The notes under the pieces: model-generated
The model's database searches: none
What the model saw: the letters and a program-made list of their open reading frames with translations, nothing else
What the model was told of the DNA's origin: nothing
Shown here: in pieces, positions 8,871-17,672 of the stretch
Numbering within the stretch: position 1 is the stretch's first letter
How the letters are laid out: each line of letters begins with the position of its first letter
Source: Vibrio sp. 16
Lineage (GTDB): Bacteria; Pseudomonadota; Gammaproteobacteria; Enterobacterales; Vibrionaceae
DNA length: 64,000 nt
Assembly (NCBI RefSeq): GCF_963681195.1
Contig: NZ_OY808997.1
Span: forward strand, 186,001 to 250,000
Direction: 5' to 3'
Position numbers and translations under genes: made by a program

Positions 8871-8900
8871 TTCGACCTGCCTTGTGGTCGGCAGGTCGAA
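8871..8900 (-). terminator. Hairpin downstream of the DUF900 hydrolase gene
   Basis: TTCGACCTGCC (8871-8881) pairs with GGCAGGTCGAA (8890-8900), 11 perfect base pairs just beyond the stop of the 8907-9932 gene. No strong T-run follows on the minus strand. Confidence 0.6.
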
Positions 8901-8906
8901 CTTAAT

Positions 8907-9932
8907 TTATTGCTCGCTCACTTTGAGGTGCAACTCACCATCGATCTTTTCACGAGTCTCGATACTGGCTCGGTCAACATCCCCTTGCAGAGTAAACAGC
9001 AGATCGCGAGCAAACTGTTTGTCGTCAAAATGCCAAGAATGTGTCCAATTGGCATCAGGGTGAACGGCGCTTTTATCTTCGTCGAGTTGCTTCCAGTGAC
9101 GATCCACTCGGACATTGACCAAGTTGTCGGGCGCGCTGTCATCAAGACCCACGCGGCCGACTCTCGGGGCGGCACCGAGCCGTTTAATGTTCGAAATTTT
9201 CAGTGCGTTGTCGTGCGGATTTTGGTAGTTAGTGATACGAATGGCGTGTTCAAAGAGGGCTTGAGACTTGCCATCTTTTCGGTGCGTGGATTTACGTGCG
9301 ATATCGCCACCAATCAAAGCGATTTGGCTGACGTTCCATTTAATGCGTTGCAAATAGCGATCGAACTTGGCTTCATAAAAGGCCTCACGAATGACGTAGG
9401 CGCCAGTGGAATGACCAAGCAGGTGGACATCAATATCGCAGTGGTTTCTGTCTTGCTCCAGTTGGTTTTTCGCTAACACTACAATTCCGTCTTTGACTAA
9501 CTTTAGTGCGGTCTGCTTGGCGTCACAGCGATCTTCAGCGTAGTTAAGGGTGCATTGCGCACTTGGCCAATCGAAGCTCACGATGGCGCCTTTATATCCA
9601 ACCTCTCGCAACCTTTTTTGCAGCAAGTCATGGCGATGCATAATGGCGGTAATCGAATTGTTGTACCCGTGAACAAAGATAAGAATATCGCCAATGGTGT
9701 AGCCTGAAACGGGCGATTTCTCAATGGTGTCGTGCTTGCCTGTGCGGGCCCTCACTAACAAGCGTTCTAGCCACTCGGTTCGTGTCAGCCTGTGCTGTTG
9801 AGGGTGAGGGGACTGCCCATCAGGTACTTCTAAATAACGGGTTGTCCCCGGCTCATTACCAAACTTTGCCTGCTCCCCTTTGCCTTTTACGTTGCGAACG
9901 CAGATAACAAAATTGCTGCTCATATCACTCAT
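8907..9932 (-). CDS. Alpha/beta hydrolase of the DUF900 type
   Basis: A 341-residue protein with ILIFVHGYNNS (oxyanion region, near 85-95) and a nucleophile elbow LLGHSTGAYV (Ser175). The Asp and His that complete the triad are probably in the C-terminal third. This pattern fits DUF900 (PF05990), a poorly characterised esterase/lipase-like family. No signal peptide is seen. The start at ATG 9932 is preferred, because AAAGG lies 7 bases before it; a GTG at 9938 is in frame. It is probably monocistronic. Confidence 0.8.
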   Translation of the reverse strand: MSDMSSNFVICVRNVKGKGEQAKFGNEPGTTRYLEVPDGQSPHPQQHRLTRTEWLERLLVRARTGKHDTIEKSPVSGYTIGDILIFVHGYNNSITAIMHRHDLLQKRLREVGYKGAIVSFDWPSAQCTLNYAEDRCDAKQTALKLVKDGIVVLAKNQLEQDRNHCDIDVHLLGHSTGAYVIREAFYEAKFDRYLQRIKWNVSQIALIGGDIARKSTHRKDGKSQALFEHAIRITNYQNPHDNALKISNIKRLGAAPRVGRVGLDDSAPDNLVNVRVDRHWKQLDEDKSAVHPDANWTHSWHFDDKQFARDLLFTLQGDVDRASIETREKIDGELHLKVSEQ

Positions 9933-10087
9933 AGCCACACCTTTATTGTTGGTTTTTCACAGCTTAATTGTGGAAGGTGTCGTGGTAATCCTGCTGTCAC
10001 AAATATTGGAAACCAGACAATATCTTTAGGTAATTGCGTTGTTTGTCATATTGATTCTGTGAGACCCAGAGAAGCGCTCGAATTCGA

Positions 10088-10978
10088 TTAGCGTGAGGGG
10101 CGTGTTTTAAAGTGGTCGATGATAAAGTCGATCAGCGCTCGTACCGGCGGTGAGAGATGTTTGCGTGACGGATAAAGTAAGTACATTTGCAACGTCATCA
10201 ACTGCCATTCAGGCAATACCCAAACCAGTTTACCTTGGTCAATCCACTCTTGAGCCAAGTAGTCAGGCTGCATCGAGATGCCCAAGCCCGCCAAAGAGCC
10301 ATGCAGTAACACCGTTGCTTCATTGGCGGTCACGTCACAGCTTACCTCGACATCGTGCTGCTGTTCTCCTTGTGTGAGCTGCCAGATCTGACGACCAAAA
10401 TTCTTATAGCCCAAACAAGCGTGACGCGTTAAGTCTTGAGGGTGAGTAATTGGATCATGGCAGGCCAAATACTCAGGCGCGGCCACCAGCTTTGAATAGC
10501 ACACTGAAAACGGACGACCAATCAAAGCAGGGTTAGGCTCATTGGTGGTGCGAATGGCCAAATCAATGCGCTCTGCCACCATATCTACCGCGCGATCTTG
10601 GGCGTCAATGTCTAGCTTGATTCCGGGGTAGCGTTGGCGAAATGCTTGCAGTGCAGGCATCAATTGGGAAAACCCAAAAGACATACTCACCGACAAGCGC
10701 ACGTAACCTGTGATGGCTTGCGTGGGCATTAAGCTCTCTTCCATTTGCTGCGCTTGCTCAACCCAGTGCTGCAAGTTCGGTAGCAACTGCTCTCCTGCGC
10801 TGGTTAAAGAGACTTTTCTTGTAGTGCGCTGTAGCAAGCGGGCTCCCAACCAGTTCTCAGCTGCTTCCACGTAGCGAGTCACCATAGGCCGAGACATCTC
10901 TAGTCTTTCGGCTGTGGCAGTAAAACTTTCTGTTTGAGCGACGTCTAGCATCACTTTAGCGGCGGTCAGTTTATCCAT
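10088..10978 (-). CDS. LysR-family regulator, divergent from an MBL-fold gene
   Basis: A 296-residue LysR regulator. The N-terminal winged helix-turn-helix spans residues 2-60 (MLDVAQTESFTATAERLEMS), and a type 2 periplasmic-binding-like effector domain spans about 88-290. The 114-base gap to the divergent gene at 11093 is the classic LysR arrangement, so it most likely regulates that gene and itself. The gap carries the perfect palindrome TATTTCGAAATA. The effector is unknown. Confidence 0.9.
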   Translation of the reverse strand: MDKLTAAKVMLDVAQTESFTATAERLEMSRPMVTRYVEAAENWLGARLLQRTTRKVSLTSAGEQLLPNLQHWVEQAQQMEESLMPTQAITGYVRLSVSMSFGFSQLMPALQAFRQRYPGIKLDIDAQDRAVDMVAERIDLAIRTTNEPNPALIGRPFSVCYSKLVAAPEYLACHDPITHPQDLTRHACLGYKNFGRQIWQLTQGEQQHDVEVSCDVTANEATVLLHGSLAGLGISMQPDYLAQEWIDQGKLVWVLPEWQLMTLQMYLLYPSRKHLSPPVRALIDFIIDHFKTRPSR

Positions 10979-11021
10979 TTACTTGCTCGAATTAAGAAAT
11001 AATGATGCAAAGAATAGGCTC

Positions 11022-11033
11022 TATTTCGAAATA
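11022..11033. promoter_or_regulatory. Palindrome in the divergent LysR / MBL-fold promoter
   Basis: TATTTCGAAATA is a perfect 12-base palindrome midway between the two divergent starts. Position and symmetry suit a LysR operator. This is inference from sequence only. Confidence 0.4.
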
Positions 11034-11092
11034 AAACCAGTCGCTACTATGACGGCGACTGAACAGAAAACCTTCGAATTAGGACACAGACT

Positions 11093-11953
11093 ATGAAAAA
11101 CATCACCACTCTAGCACTACTTCTTGCGACCTCTCAGGCGGCCATGGCGAAAGGCGATCTCACGTTTGACGTCTACAACGCCGACGAGAACAGCTTTAAC
11201 GTGACATCGACGCTCGTTATCGGTGAGACGGAAACGCTGCTGATTGATACTGGCTTTACTCGCGCCGATGCATTGCGTATTGCGGCCAAAGTGATGGATG
11301 CGGGCAAACCATTGAAAACAATATTCATCAGCCAAGCGGATCCTGACTACTATTTTGGCGCGTCTCAGCTGCTTGAGATATTCCCTGAAGCGAACGTGAT
11401 CACCACTCCGGCGGTTCGAGAGGCGATTGCCAAAAAGCTCGAAACCAAAGTGAGCTTCTGGGGGCCAAAAATGGGGTTAAATGCGCCAGAGAATCCTAAG
11501 CTACCAACTGCGATTAATGCCCGTCAGATTACGGTAGACAACAAAATTATCGAGATTCGCGATGCCGAAGGTGTGCTTGCTCACCGCCCTTATTTATGGG
11601 TACCGAGCGAGAAAGCCATCTTAGGTAACGTGGGCATTGTGCAAGGCATGCACGTATGGATGGCAGACACCCAATCTCAGCAAGAAGTGGATGCTTGGCT
11701 AATTCAGCTTGAAGAGATGCAAGCCCTTAAACCTAAGCTGGTGGTTCCGGGTCATATGATGGAAGACGGCAAGCTTGATGCAAGCACGATTTCGTTTACT
11801 CATACGTGGATTGAACGTTTTGAAGCGGCGAAGAAGCGCAGTGACAATAGCGCAGAGGTGATCGACGCGATGGTAAAGCATTACCCTCAGTTCGGTTCCG
11901 ATTTTAGCCTAGAGCTTGGCGCTAAAGTTCACATGAAAGAAGCGAGTTGGTAA
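11093..11953 (+). CDS. Periplasmic metallo-beta-lactamase-fold protein with altered metal motif
   Basis: A 286-residue protein with a signal peptide at residues 1-19 (ending AMA). It has the MBL-fold landmarks: ETLLIDTGFT (47-56), then the metal loop SQADPDYYFGA (80-90), and a late GH in VVPGHMMEDG. In ordinary members the loop reads T-H-x-H-x-D-H. Here the positions are Ser80, Gln81, Asp83, Asp85 and Tyr86, so three His ligands are gone. I believe a subgroup with DPDYYFG exists, so this is probably a family trait and not a local mutation. Metal binding and activity are uncertain. The start has a purine-rich stretch upstream (TTAGGACACAGACT). Confidence 0.8.
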   Translation: MKNITTLALLLATSQAAMAKGDLTFDVYNADENSFNVTSTLVIGETETLLIDTGFTRADALRIAAKVMDAGKPLKTIFISQADPDYYFGASQLLEIFPEANVITTPAVREAIAKKLETKVSFWGPKMGLNAPENPKLPTAINARQITVDNKIIEIRDAEGVLAHRPYLWVPSEKAILGNVGIVQGMHVWMADTQSQQEVDAWLIQLEEMQALKPKLVVPGHMMEDGKLDASTISFTHTWIERFEAAKKRSDNSAEVIDAMVKHYPQFGSDFSLELGAKVHMKEASW

Positions 11954-11963
11954 CGGGTACTCT

Positions 11964-11998
11964 ATGTTCAGTCAGCGGCGAGTCCACTGACTGAACAT
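11964..11998. terminator. Hairpin between convergent MBL-fold and plsC genes
   Basis: ATGTTCAGTCAG (11964-11975) pairs perfectly with CTGACTGAACAT (11987-11998). It lies 10 bases after the MBL-fold stop codon and 35 before the end of the convergent gene. Confidence 0.65.
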
Positions 11999-12032
11999 TC
12001 ATTTGTTACGTGTGAGCTAACCTTAGGCTCCC

Positions 12033-12797
12033 TCAAACGAAGCGGTTTGGGCTCTCTTTATGAGTAGCCGCCTGAGCCTCTAATTGCGCGACTTCTGCAT
12101 CCAGTTGCGCGATCTTTTCAGCCATAAGTTGATGGCAGTGGTCGGCGAGTGCACGAGCATCTTGTAGCTCATAGTTTGAGATATCAATGGGCGCTAACAT
12201 TTCGGTGATGACAATGCCGTTGTTAGCGCGATTAAGCTGGATCTTGTTATGCGTGGTGCTGGTGCACATAGGGGTAATTGGCACGCCAGCTTCGATGGCC
12301 ATACGAAACGCCCCCGTTTTAAACGGAAGCAAACCTCGCCCTTTACTGCGCGTCCCTTCCGGATAGACCCACACCGATAAGTCACGTTGGTGAATTGCCT
12401 CGGCGACTTGCTTGATGGTGTCCCGCGCTTTGGATTTGTCTTCTCGGTTGATCAAAATATTGCCGGTAATCCAATAAAGCTGTCCAAAAAAAGGAATCAA
12501 CAGCAGATCGCGCTTACCCAGAGAGACCGCCCGAGGTCTTAGCATTCCGGGATCCGTAACAAAATCAAACACGCTTTGGTGGTTGGAAATATAAACGCTG
12601 TTTTTTGGCGTTGGCGCGTTCTCTAATCCTCTTTGGATGAGCGTTAAGCCCACGAACTTGTGCAGTTGATTGAACCAGCGGCAAAAGAAATAGACGTGTT
12701 TTGGGTTCCTTGGACTAAACAAACAATAGATCAGGGCGAATAGGGTGGTAAACACCACAAAAACCGCAGCCAAGATTAAACGTAGAACAGCAAGCAC
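12033..12797 (-). CDS. plsC: 1-acyl-sn-glycerol-3-phosphate acyltransferase (PlsC family)
   Basis: A 254-residue membrane-bound acyltransferase that would make phosphatidate from lysophosphatidate. A hydrophobic anchor covers about 1-27. The H-x4-D catalytic motif appears as ISNHQSVFDFV (His72, Asp77), followed by the substrate motif VYPEGTRSKGRG and the late block GVPITPM. An Ala/Gln/Glu-rich segment near 225-245 may form a coiled coil. The family also includes ornithine-lipid and other lyso-acyltransferases, and Vibrio often carry several paralogues, so the exact lipid substrate is not certain. Confidence 0.85.
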   Translation of the reverse strand: MLAVLRLILAAVFVVFTTLFALIYCLFSPRNPKHVYFFCRWFNQLHKFVGLTLIQRGLENAPTPKNSVYISNHQSVFDFVTDPGMLRPRAVSLGKRDLLLIPFFGQLYWITGNILINREDKSKARDTIKQVAEAIHQRDLSVWVYPEGTRSKGRGLLPFKTGAFRMAIEAGVPITPMCTSTTHNKIQLNRANNGIVITEMLAPIDISNYELQDARALADHCHQLMAEKIAQLDAEVAQLEAQAATHKESPNRFV

Positions 12798-12962
12798 AGC
12801 TAACTCCTTCTGGGCTCTAGGCGAGTAGAACGCATGGGTTGGAATAAGATTAGAGTTTTAATTCTATTTAACGAAATTGCAACAATTTTTCTGAGAGCTG
12901 TCGGTGGTAATCACTTTTGAAGCGATTTATGATGCAACGAGTTTAATCACCAATGTTGATTT

Positions 12963-14651
12963 ATGTCTTCAACTCTCTCTTTTTACGAACAAAATGCCAA
13001 CCAACTGATGGAGCAATACCAATCGGTGGCGTTTGAACGCGTGCATCAAAGTTGGCAGTCTTTCTGGCCATTGACAGGCGACAAGGTGCTTGATGTTGGC
13101 GCTGGAAGCGGAAGAGATGCGAAGTGGATGGCAGAGCAAGGTTGTGAGGTCATTGCGATTGAGCCTTGCCATTCATTGAGAGAGTTGGGCAATCAGTTTA
13201 CGGGGCACTCTGTGACATGGTTGGATGACGCCTTGCCAGAGTTGACGGCGACACAAAACCTCGGGATGCGTTTTGATCTGATTTTGGTCAGTGCCGTTTG
13301 GATGCACTTGGCCCCCAGCCACAGAGAGCGCGCGTTTCGAAAACTGTCTAATTTGCTGGCACCAAATGGTAAGTTGGTGGTTTCACTTCGTCATGGTGAG
13401 TTTGATGATACGCGTAAAAGCTTTCCTGTTTCTGTTGAGGAGTTAGAAAGGCTCGCGAAAAACAGCGCCTTACTCGTGCGAGAGATTTCAGACAGTGATG
13501 ACCAAATGCGCCGCCAAGATGTCTGGTGGCAGACGGTTGTTTTAACACTGCCTGATGATGGTTCTGGTGATTTGAACAAAGTGCGCCACATTATCGTCAA
13601 TGACAGCAAATCGGCGACGTATAAGTTAGCACTGTTAAGGACAATTTTACGGATTGCAGATGCGCATTCTGGTGCGGTGGTTGACCGCTCTGAAGGGAAA
13701 GTAGCCATTCCGTTGGGGTTAGTGGCCTTGTATTGGATTCGCCAGTTTAAACGCCTGATCGATAAAGAAAACCTTCAGCAAAGCTCCGATGTGTCGAAAG
13801 GTTTGGGTTTTGTGAAGCCTGATGGTTGGGGGAAACTCGCACACTTGTCGGCGGATGATTTGGCGATTGGGGCGCTTTTTATCGATGACGAGGCTAAAGC
13901 ATTAGATAAAGCAATTCGTGACACCATCAACACATTAAAGAGTGGGCCTGTTAAATTCACCTACCGCGGCGATATTTCCAATCCTTACTTCCACATCCAT
14001 CGAAAAACGCCCAAGAAATCCGATTCTTGCCTAATTGATAGTCAGTTTTTGCAAAGCTATGGCGTACTTACCCTAGATGAGAGTCTTTGGGACTGTTTCC
14101 GACTTTACCACGCGTGGATTGAACCTCTGGTAGTCAATCAATGGATCATGGAGATGCAGCGATTTAGTCGCAATCAAGAGCGAAACATCACGCTGCAAAC
14201 CTACCATGACTGCTTGGTATGGCTGGATAAAGTCCACGATACTAAAGATGTCAGAAGCAGGGTTGATGAGCTGCGAGTTGCCGATATCGATGTTCGCAGT
14301 GTATGGAGTGGTTCGAGTCTGGCAAAAGGGTATCACGTTGATCATTGCTTGCCGTTCGCCCATTGGCCAAATAATGACAGATGGAACCTTGTTCCAACCA
14401 CAGCAAAAGAAAACCTAGATAAAAAAGATCGACTGCCTGCCAAGAAACGTTTGTCGGACTCTAAGCATCGTATTGTCAGCTGGTGGCAAACGGCTTGGGA
14501 TTCTCCGAACGAGAAAACGCGATTTTTCTCAGAGGCCTCCTTGTCTCTACCCAATATTCCACCTCAGTGTCGCGACTTCGAGGAAGTCTTTGATGCGATG
14601 GGACTTCAAATCCGCGGCGTGAAAAGCCGCTTACTCGTCAATGAGTGGTAA
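12963..14651 (+). CDS. SAM-dependent methyltransferase fused to an HNH nuclease
   Basis: A 562-residue fusion. Residues 15-195 form a class I methyltransferase with SAM motif I LDVGAGSGRDAKW (43-55), acidic Glu67 after strand 2, and FDLILVSAVWMHL. It looks like the small-molecule or protein group: no DPPY/NPPF motif of DNA N-methyltransferases is present. Residues 205-440 form a mostly helical domain opening SKSATYKLALLRTILRIADA, a pattern I associate with a class of HNH nucleases. Residues 457-495 carry the HNH site: YHVDHCLPF (Asp460, His461), WNLVP (Asn475), KENLDKKDRLP (Asn484). The ribosome-binding site is weak. No partner gene adjoins. A defence role is plausible but unproven. Confidence 0.82.
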   Translation: MSSTLSFYEQNANQLMEQYQSVAFERVHQSWQSFWPLTGDKVLDVGAGSGRDAKWMAEQGCEVIAIEPCHSLRELGNQFTGHSVTWLDDALPELTATQNLGMRFDLILVSAVWMHLAPSHRERAFRKLSNLLAPNGKLVVSLRHGEFDDTRKSFPVSVEELERLAKNSALLVREISDSDDQMRRQDVWWQTVVLTLPDDGSGDLNKVRHIIVNDSKSATYKLALLRTILRIADAHSGAVVDRSEGKVAIPLGLVALYWIRQFKRLIDKENLQQSSDVSKGLGFVKPDGWGKLAHLSADDLAIGALFIDDEAKALDKAIRDTINTLKSGPVKFTYRGDISNPYFHIHRKTPKKSDSCLIDSQFLQSYGVLTLDESLWDCFRLYHAWIEPLVVNQWIMEMQRFSRNQERNITLQTYHDCLVWLDKVHDTKDVRSRVDELRVADIDVRSVWSGSSLAKGYHVDHCLPFAHWPNNDRWNLVPTTAKENLDKKDRLPAKKRLSDSKHRIVSWWQTAWDSPNEKTRFFSEASLSLPNIPPQCRDFEEVFDAMGLQIRGVKSRLLVNEW

Positions 14652-14918
14652 TAAACGTCTCTCCTGAGCCCACTTTGTTCATATTTACCCACTTTTAGCG
14701 TTACTAAGTAATTGCTTTTTAAAGCCTTATTTTTCTATTGAGTGTTCACTCTTTTTATTTATTTGGTGATATTCAGTCTGGATATAGTGCATTTGCTCTA
14801 TAAATTTTTGGTAATTTTATCAATCTACCTTATAGCTAAAGCGCTTATGCATAGTCAGCTTTAATGACTAGACATAGCAAAAAAGTGAATAAAAATAGCT
14901 CAATAAGGAAACGAGCAG

Positions 14919-17291
14919 ATGCACAACATTAATAATAAAACCAAGGGCTTATTTGCCCTTTCAACAATCGCAGTGGCTTTGGCCAGTACATCAGCAGTCA
15001 ACGCAGCACCACTGATGGGGTTCAATGAGGCAGACTTGCCAACCAAATACATCGTTAAATTCAAGGAAGATGCGCCAGTGCCATTTTCACGCTCTGGTGA
15101 GGCTTTAATGGCTCCAACAGAGGTGCGTGAAAATGTACTGCAAGCGGTGCAAGCACGTCAGGTCGAAAGGCTAGGCTCAGACACAATTTACAGTGTCGAG
15201 ATGGACGACAGTGAAGTGTCTACCTTACGTGGTAATGCACAAGTTGAGTATGTCGAGGTGGATCCGCCGCGCTACCTACTGAGCGAGACAACGCCATGGG
15301 GTTTTAACGCGGTGAACGCGCAGCTTCTTAGTGACGCCAATGCGGGGAATCGCACTGTGTGTATTATCGACTCGGGCTACGATCTTAGCCACAACGATTT
15401 GAGCGGTAACCGTGTGACTGGAACTAACGACAGCGGCACGGGCTCTTGGAGTTCTCCAGGTAACAACAATGCGCACGGCACTCACGTTGCGGGCACCATC
15501 GCGGCTATCGCTAACACGGAAGGTGTGAAAGGCGTGATGCCAAATCAAAACGTTAATCTGCACATTGTAAAAGTGTTCAACGAATCGGGTTGGGGCTACT
15601 CGTCAAGCCTTGTTAAAGCGATTCAAACCTGTGCAGACAACAATGCCGATGTGGTCAACATGAGCCTAGGGGGCAGTCAGTCGAGCCGCACGGAACAAAA
15701 CGCGTTGCAAGATCTGTATGACCAAGGTGTGTTGCTAATCGCGGCGGCGGGTAACTCTGGTAATACCGCACACAGCTATCCTGCGTCTTACGATGCGGTG
15801 ATGTCAGTTGCAGCGGTCGATACTAATAACGATCACGCGGCGTTCTCTCAAGCGACTGACCAAGTCGACATCGCAGCTCCGGGTGTTGCGGTACTGTCGA
15901 CAGTTACGGTAGGCGAGGGTGTACTTTCTGACATTACCATCGGCGGTGTGAGCAACTTTGATCGCGGTGTGGTGCCACATAACCGTAAGAGCAAAACATC
16001 GGGCAGCTACGTGTCGGATCCTGTTGCTGGCAGCGTGACTGGCGCGCTGGCAAGTTGTGATATCTCATCGGGCAGTTACAACTGTGGTGATATGAGCGAC
16101 AAAGTCTGTTTGACTGAACGTATCGAAAACCAACGTAGCGGCGTGCGCCCGGAAATCGATCCTGTCAAAGCGTGTTACAACGCGGGGGCGAAAGCGGCGA
16201 TTGTTTACAGTAACGCTGACTTGCCAGGTCTACAGAACCCATTTGTACTAGATGATTACGATCGCTACCGCTTGGTGTCGGTTACGGTTGACCGAGCGTT
16301 TGGTCTTGAGCTTGCTGGCCAAGTAGGTCAAGAGGTGACGGTATCGACGACGACAGGGGAAGATTACGAGTACTACAACGGTACATCAATGGCAACGCCG
16401 CACGTGGCGGGTGTTGCTGGCTTGGTATGGAGCTACCACCCAACCTGTACGGCGCAGCAAGTACGTAAAGCGCTAACCGCGAGTGCGACGGATATTGATG
16501 TCGCAGGTCGTGATAACCGCACTGGTTATGGTCTAGTGAATGCTGATGCCGCCAAGACCTATTTAGACGCGGGCTGTAATGGTCCAGATGGTGGTCAAAC
16601 GGACAATGTTTTGGAAAACGGTGTTGCCAAAGGTCCGCTATCAGGCGCATCTAAATCAGGCATCTTATTTACCTTTGACGTTCCAGCCGATGCCACGCAA
16701 GCCAGCTTTACGCTAGCAGGCGGCAGTGGTGATGCAGACATGTACGTACGCTTTGAAGGCACGCCAACAACGCGCACTTACGACTGTCGTTCATGGGAAA
16801 GTGGTAACAACGAGAGCTGTACGCTGAATGTGACGTCAGCAGGCACTTATCAAGTTCTGATTGATGGTTACTCTGCCTATTCTGGCGCGACGTTGACGGC
16901 AACTCACAATGGCAGTACGGGCGGTGGCAATTCTGGTGGTGAAGCGCCATCAAGCTACAGCAATACTAACGCGGTGAGCATTCCAGATAACAGTGCGTTA
17001 GGTGTTGTTAGCGATATTGATGTTCTGCGCTCGGGCGATTCAGGCACGGTTTCGATTGATGTTGATATTAGCCACAGCTACATTGGTGATCTTAAAGTGA
17101 CACTGACGTCGCCAACTGGCGGTCAAGTGGTGCTGCACGAAAATACGGGTGGTTCGGCAAACGATATTAACACCAGCTACCAAGTGGACTTCACTGGTTT
17201 TGAGTCCAAAGGTAAGTGGGAGCTTAAAGCGGTCGACAGTGCTCGCCAAGATACCGGTACGATCAACAGTTGGACACTATCCTTTCAGTAA
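14919..17291 (+). CDS. Secreted subtilisin-family protease with PA, PPC and P domains
   Basis: A 790-residue S8 protease. A signal peptide spans 1-29. An I9-type propeptide spans about 42-120, running from KYIVKFKED to VEYVEVDPPRY. The triad is Asp151 (IIDSGYD), His186 (NAHGTHVAG) and Ser490 (NGTSMATPHVAG), with Asn in AAAGNSG for the oxyanion. A PA-like insert of about 150 residues (335-480) precedes the Ser. C-terminal parts are a PPC (pre-peptidase) domain (about 565-655), a Gly/Ser linker and a P/Homo-B domain (about 675-790). All catalytic residues are intact, so it is likely an extracellular degradative enzyme. It is followed 9 bases later by an I9-like gene. Confidence 0.93.
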   Translation: MHNINNKTKGLFALSTIAVALASTSAVNAAPLMGFNEADLPTKYIVKFKEDAPVPFSRSGEALMAPTEVRENVLQAVQARQVERLGSDTIYSVEMDDSEVSTLRGNAQVEYVEVDPPRYLLSETTPWGFNAVNAQLLSDANAGNRTVCIIDSGYDLSHNDLSGNRVTGTNDSGTGSWSSPGNNNAHGTHVAGTIAAIANTEGVKGVMPNQNVNLHIVKVFNESGWGYSSSLVKAIQTCADNNADVVNMSLGGSQSSRTEQNALQDLYDQGVLLIAAAGNSGNTAHSYPASYDAVMSVAAVDTNNDHAAFSQATDQVDIAAPGVAVLSTVTVGEGVLSDITIGGVSNFDRGVVPHNRKSKTSGSYVSDPVAGSVTGALASCDISSGSYNCGDMSDKVCLTERIENQRSGVRPEIDPVKACYNAGAKAAIVYSNADLPGLQNPFVLDDYDRYRLVSVTVDRAFGLELAGQVGQEVTVSTTTGEDYEYYNGTSMATPHVAGVAGLVWSYHPTCTAQQVRKALTASATDIDVAGRDNRTGYGLVNADAAKTYLDAGCNGPDGGQTDNVLENGVAKGPLSGASKSGILFTFDVPADATQASFTLAGGSGDADMYVRFEGTPTTRTYDCRSWESGNNESCTLNVTSAGTYQVLIDGYSAYSGATLTATHNGSTGGGNSGGEAPSSYSNTNAVSIPDNSALGVVSDIDVLRSGDSGTVSIDVDISHSYIGDLKVTLTSPTGGQVVLHENTGGSANDINTSYQVDFTGFESKGKWELKAVDSARQDTGTINSWTLSFQ

Positions 17292-17300
17292 GGAGTCAAT

Positions 17301-17636
17301 ATGAAGAAGCAAATCGTGGCAAGTGCGCTGTTTATGGTGCTTGCTGGTGGTGTAACGACATTGGTTGTCGCGGGCAACTCGGCGTTTCCTCCGGTGGATG
17401 ACCGCGTCGCAGAGGCTGAGCAGCAAATGCCTCGTTTCTTTGTGAAGTATTATCCAGAAAAAGAAGGGCAAGCGCGTGCGCTTCTTCAGCAACATCAACT
17501 GGAGATTGTGGAAACTCTGAGCAAGCAAGAGGTGTTTGTGGTGAAGGGGAGCAAAGATAAGCTCGATCAACTCATCAGTAGTGAGTTCATTGATTACATT
17601 GAGCCCGAGCCCATTCGCAGTTTGTACTCTCAATAA
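17301..17636 (+). CDS. Free-standing I9 propeptide-like protein, likely inhibitor or chaperone of the adjacent subtilase
   Basis: A 111-residue exported protein with a signal peptide near 1-24. The mature part (RFFVKYYPEKEG ... VFVVKGSKDKLDQLI ... FIDYIEPEPIRSLYSQ) follows the layout of the neighbouring protease's own propeptide (IVKFKED ... YVEVDPPRYLL), ending in the strand that would enter the active site. Its ribosome-binding site AAGGAG overlaps the protease stop codon, and only 9 bases separate the genes, so they are co-transcribed. Free I9 proteins are known to inhibit subtilases or assist their folding; which applies here is inference. Confidence 0.8.
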   Translation: MKKQIVASALFMVLAGGVTTLVVAGNSAFPPVDDRVAEAEQQMPRFFVKYYPEKEGQARALLQQHQLEIVETLSKQEVFVVKGSKDKLDQLISSEFIDYIEPEPIRSLYSQ

Positions 17637-17640
17637 GCAA

Positions 17641-17664
17641 AACGCCCCGTTTGGGGCGTTTTTT
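17641..17664. terminator. Bidirectional terminator between the I9 gene and the aminotransferase gene
   Basis: AACGCCCC (17641-17648), loop GTTT, GGGGCGTT (17653-17660), then a T-run. On the minus strand an A-run gives T's too. It lies between two convergent genes. Confidence 0.92.
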
Positions 17665-17672
17665 GTAGCTTG

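Noticed and set aside
12963..13550. Reading the methyltransferase half as a DNA modification enzyme
   Set aside because: The SAM motif is clear but no DPPY/NPPF or cytosine-C5 PC motif is seen, so a classical restriction-modification reading is not supported.
14073..14554. Several minus-strand frames inside the methyltransferase-HNH gene
   Set aside because: They are antisense shadows with no start signals and no recognisable motif, while the plus-strand frame has clear domains.
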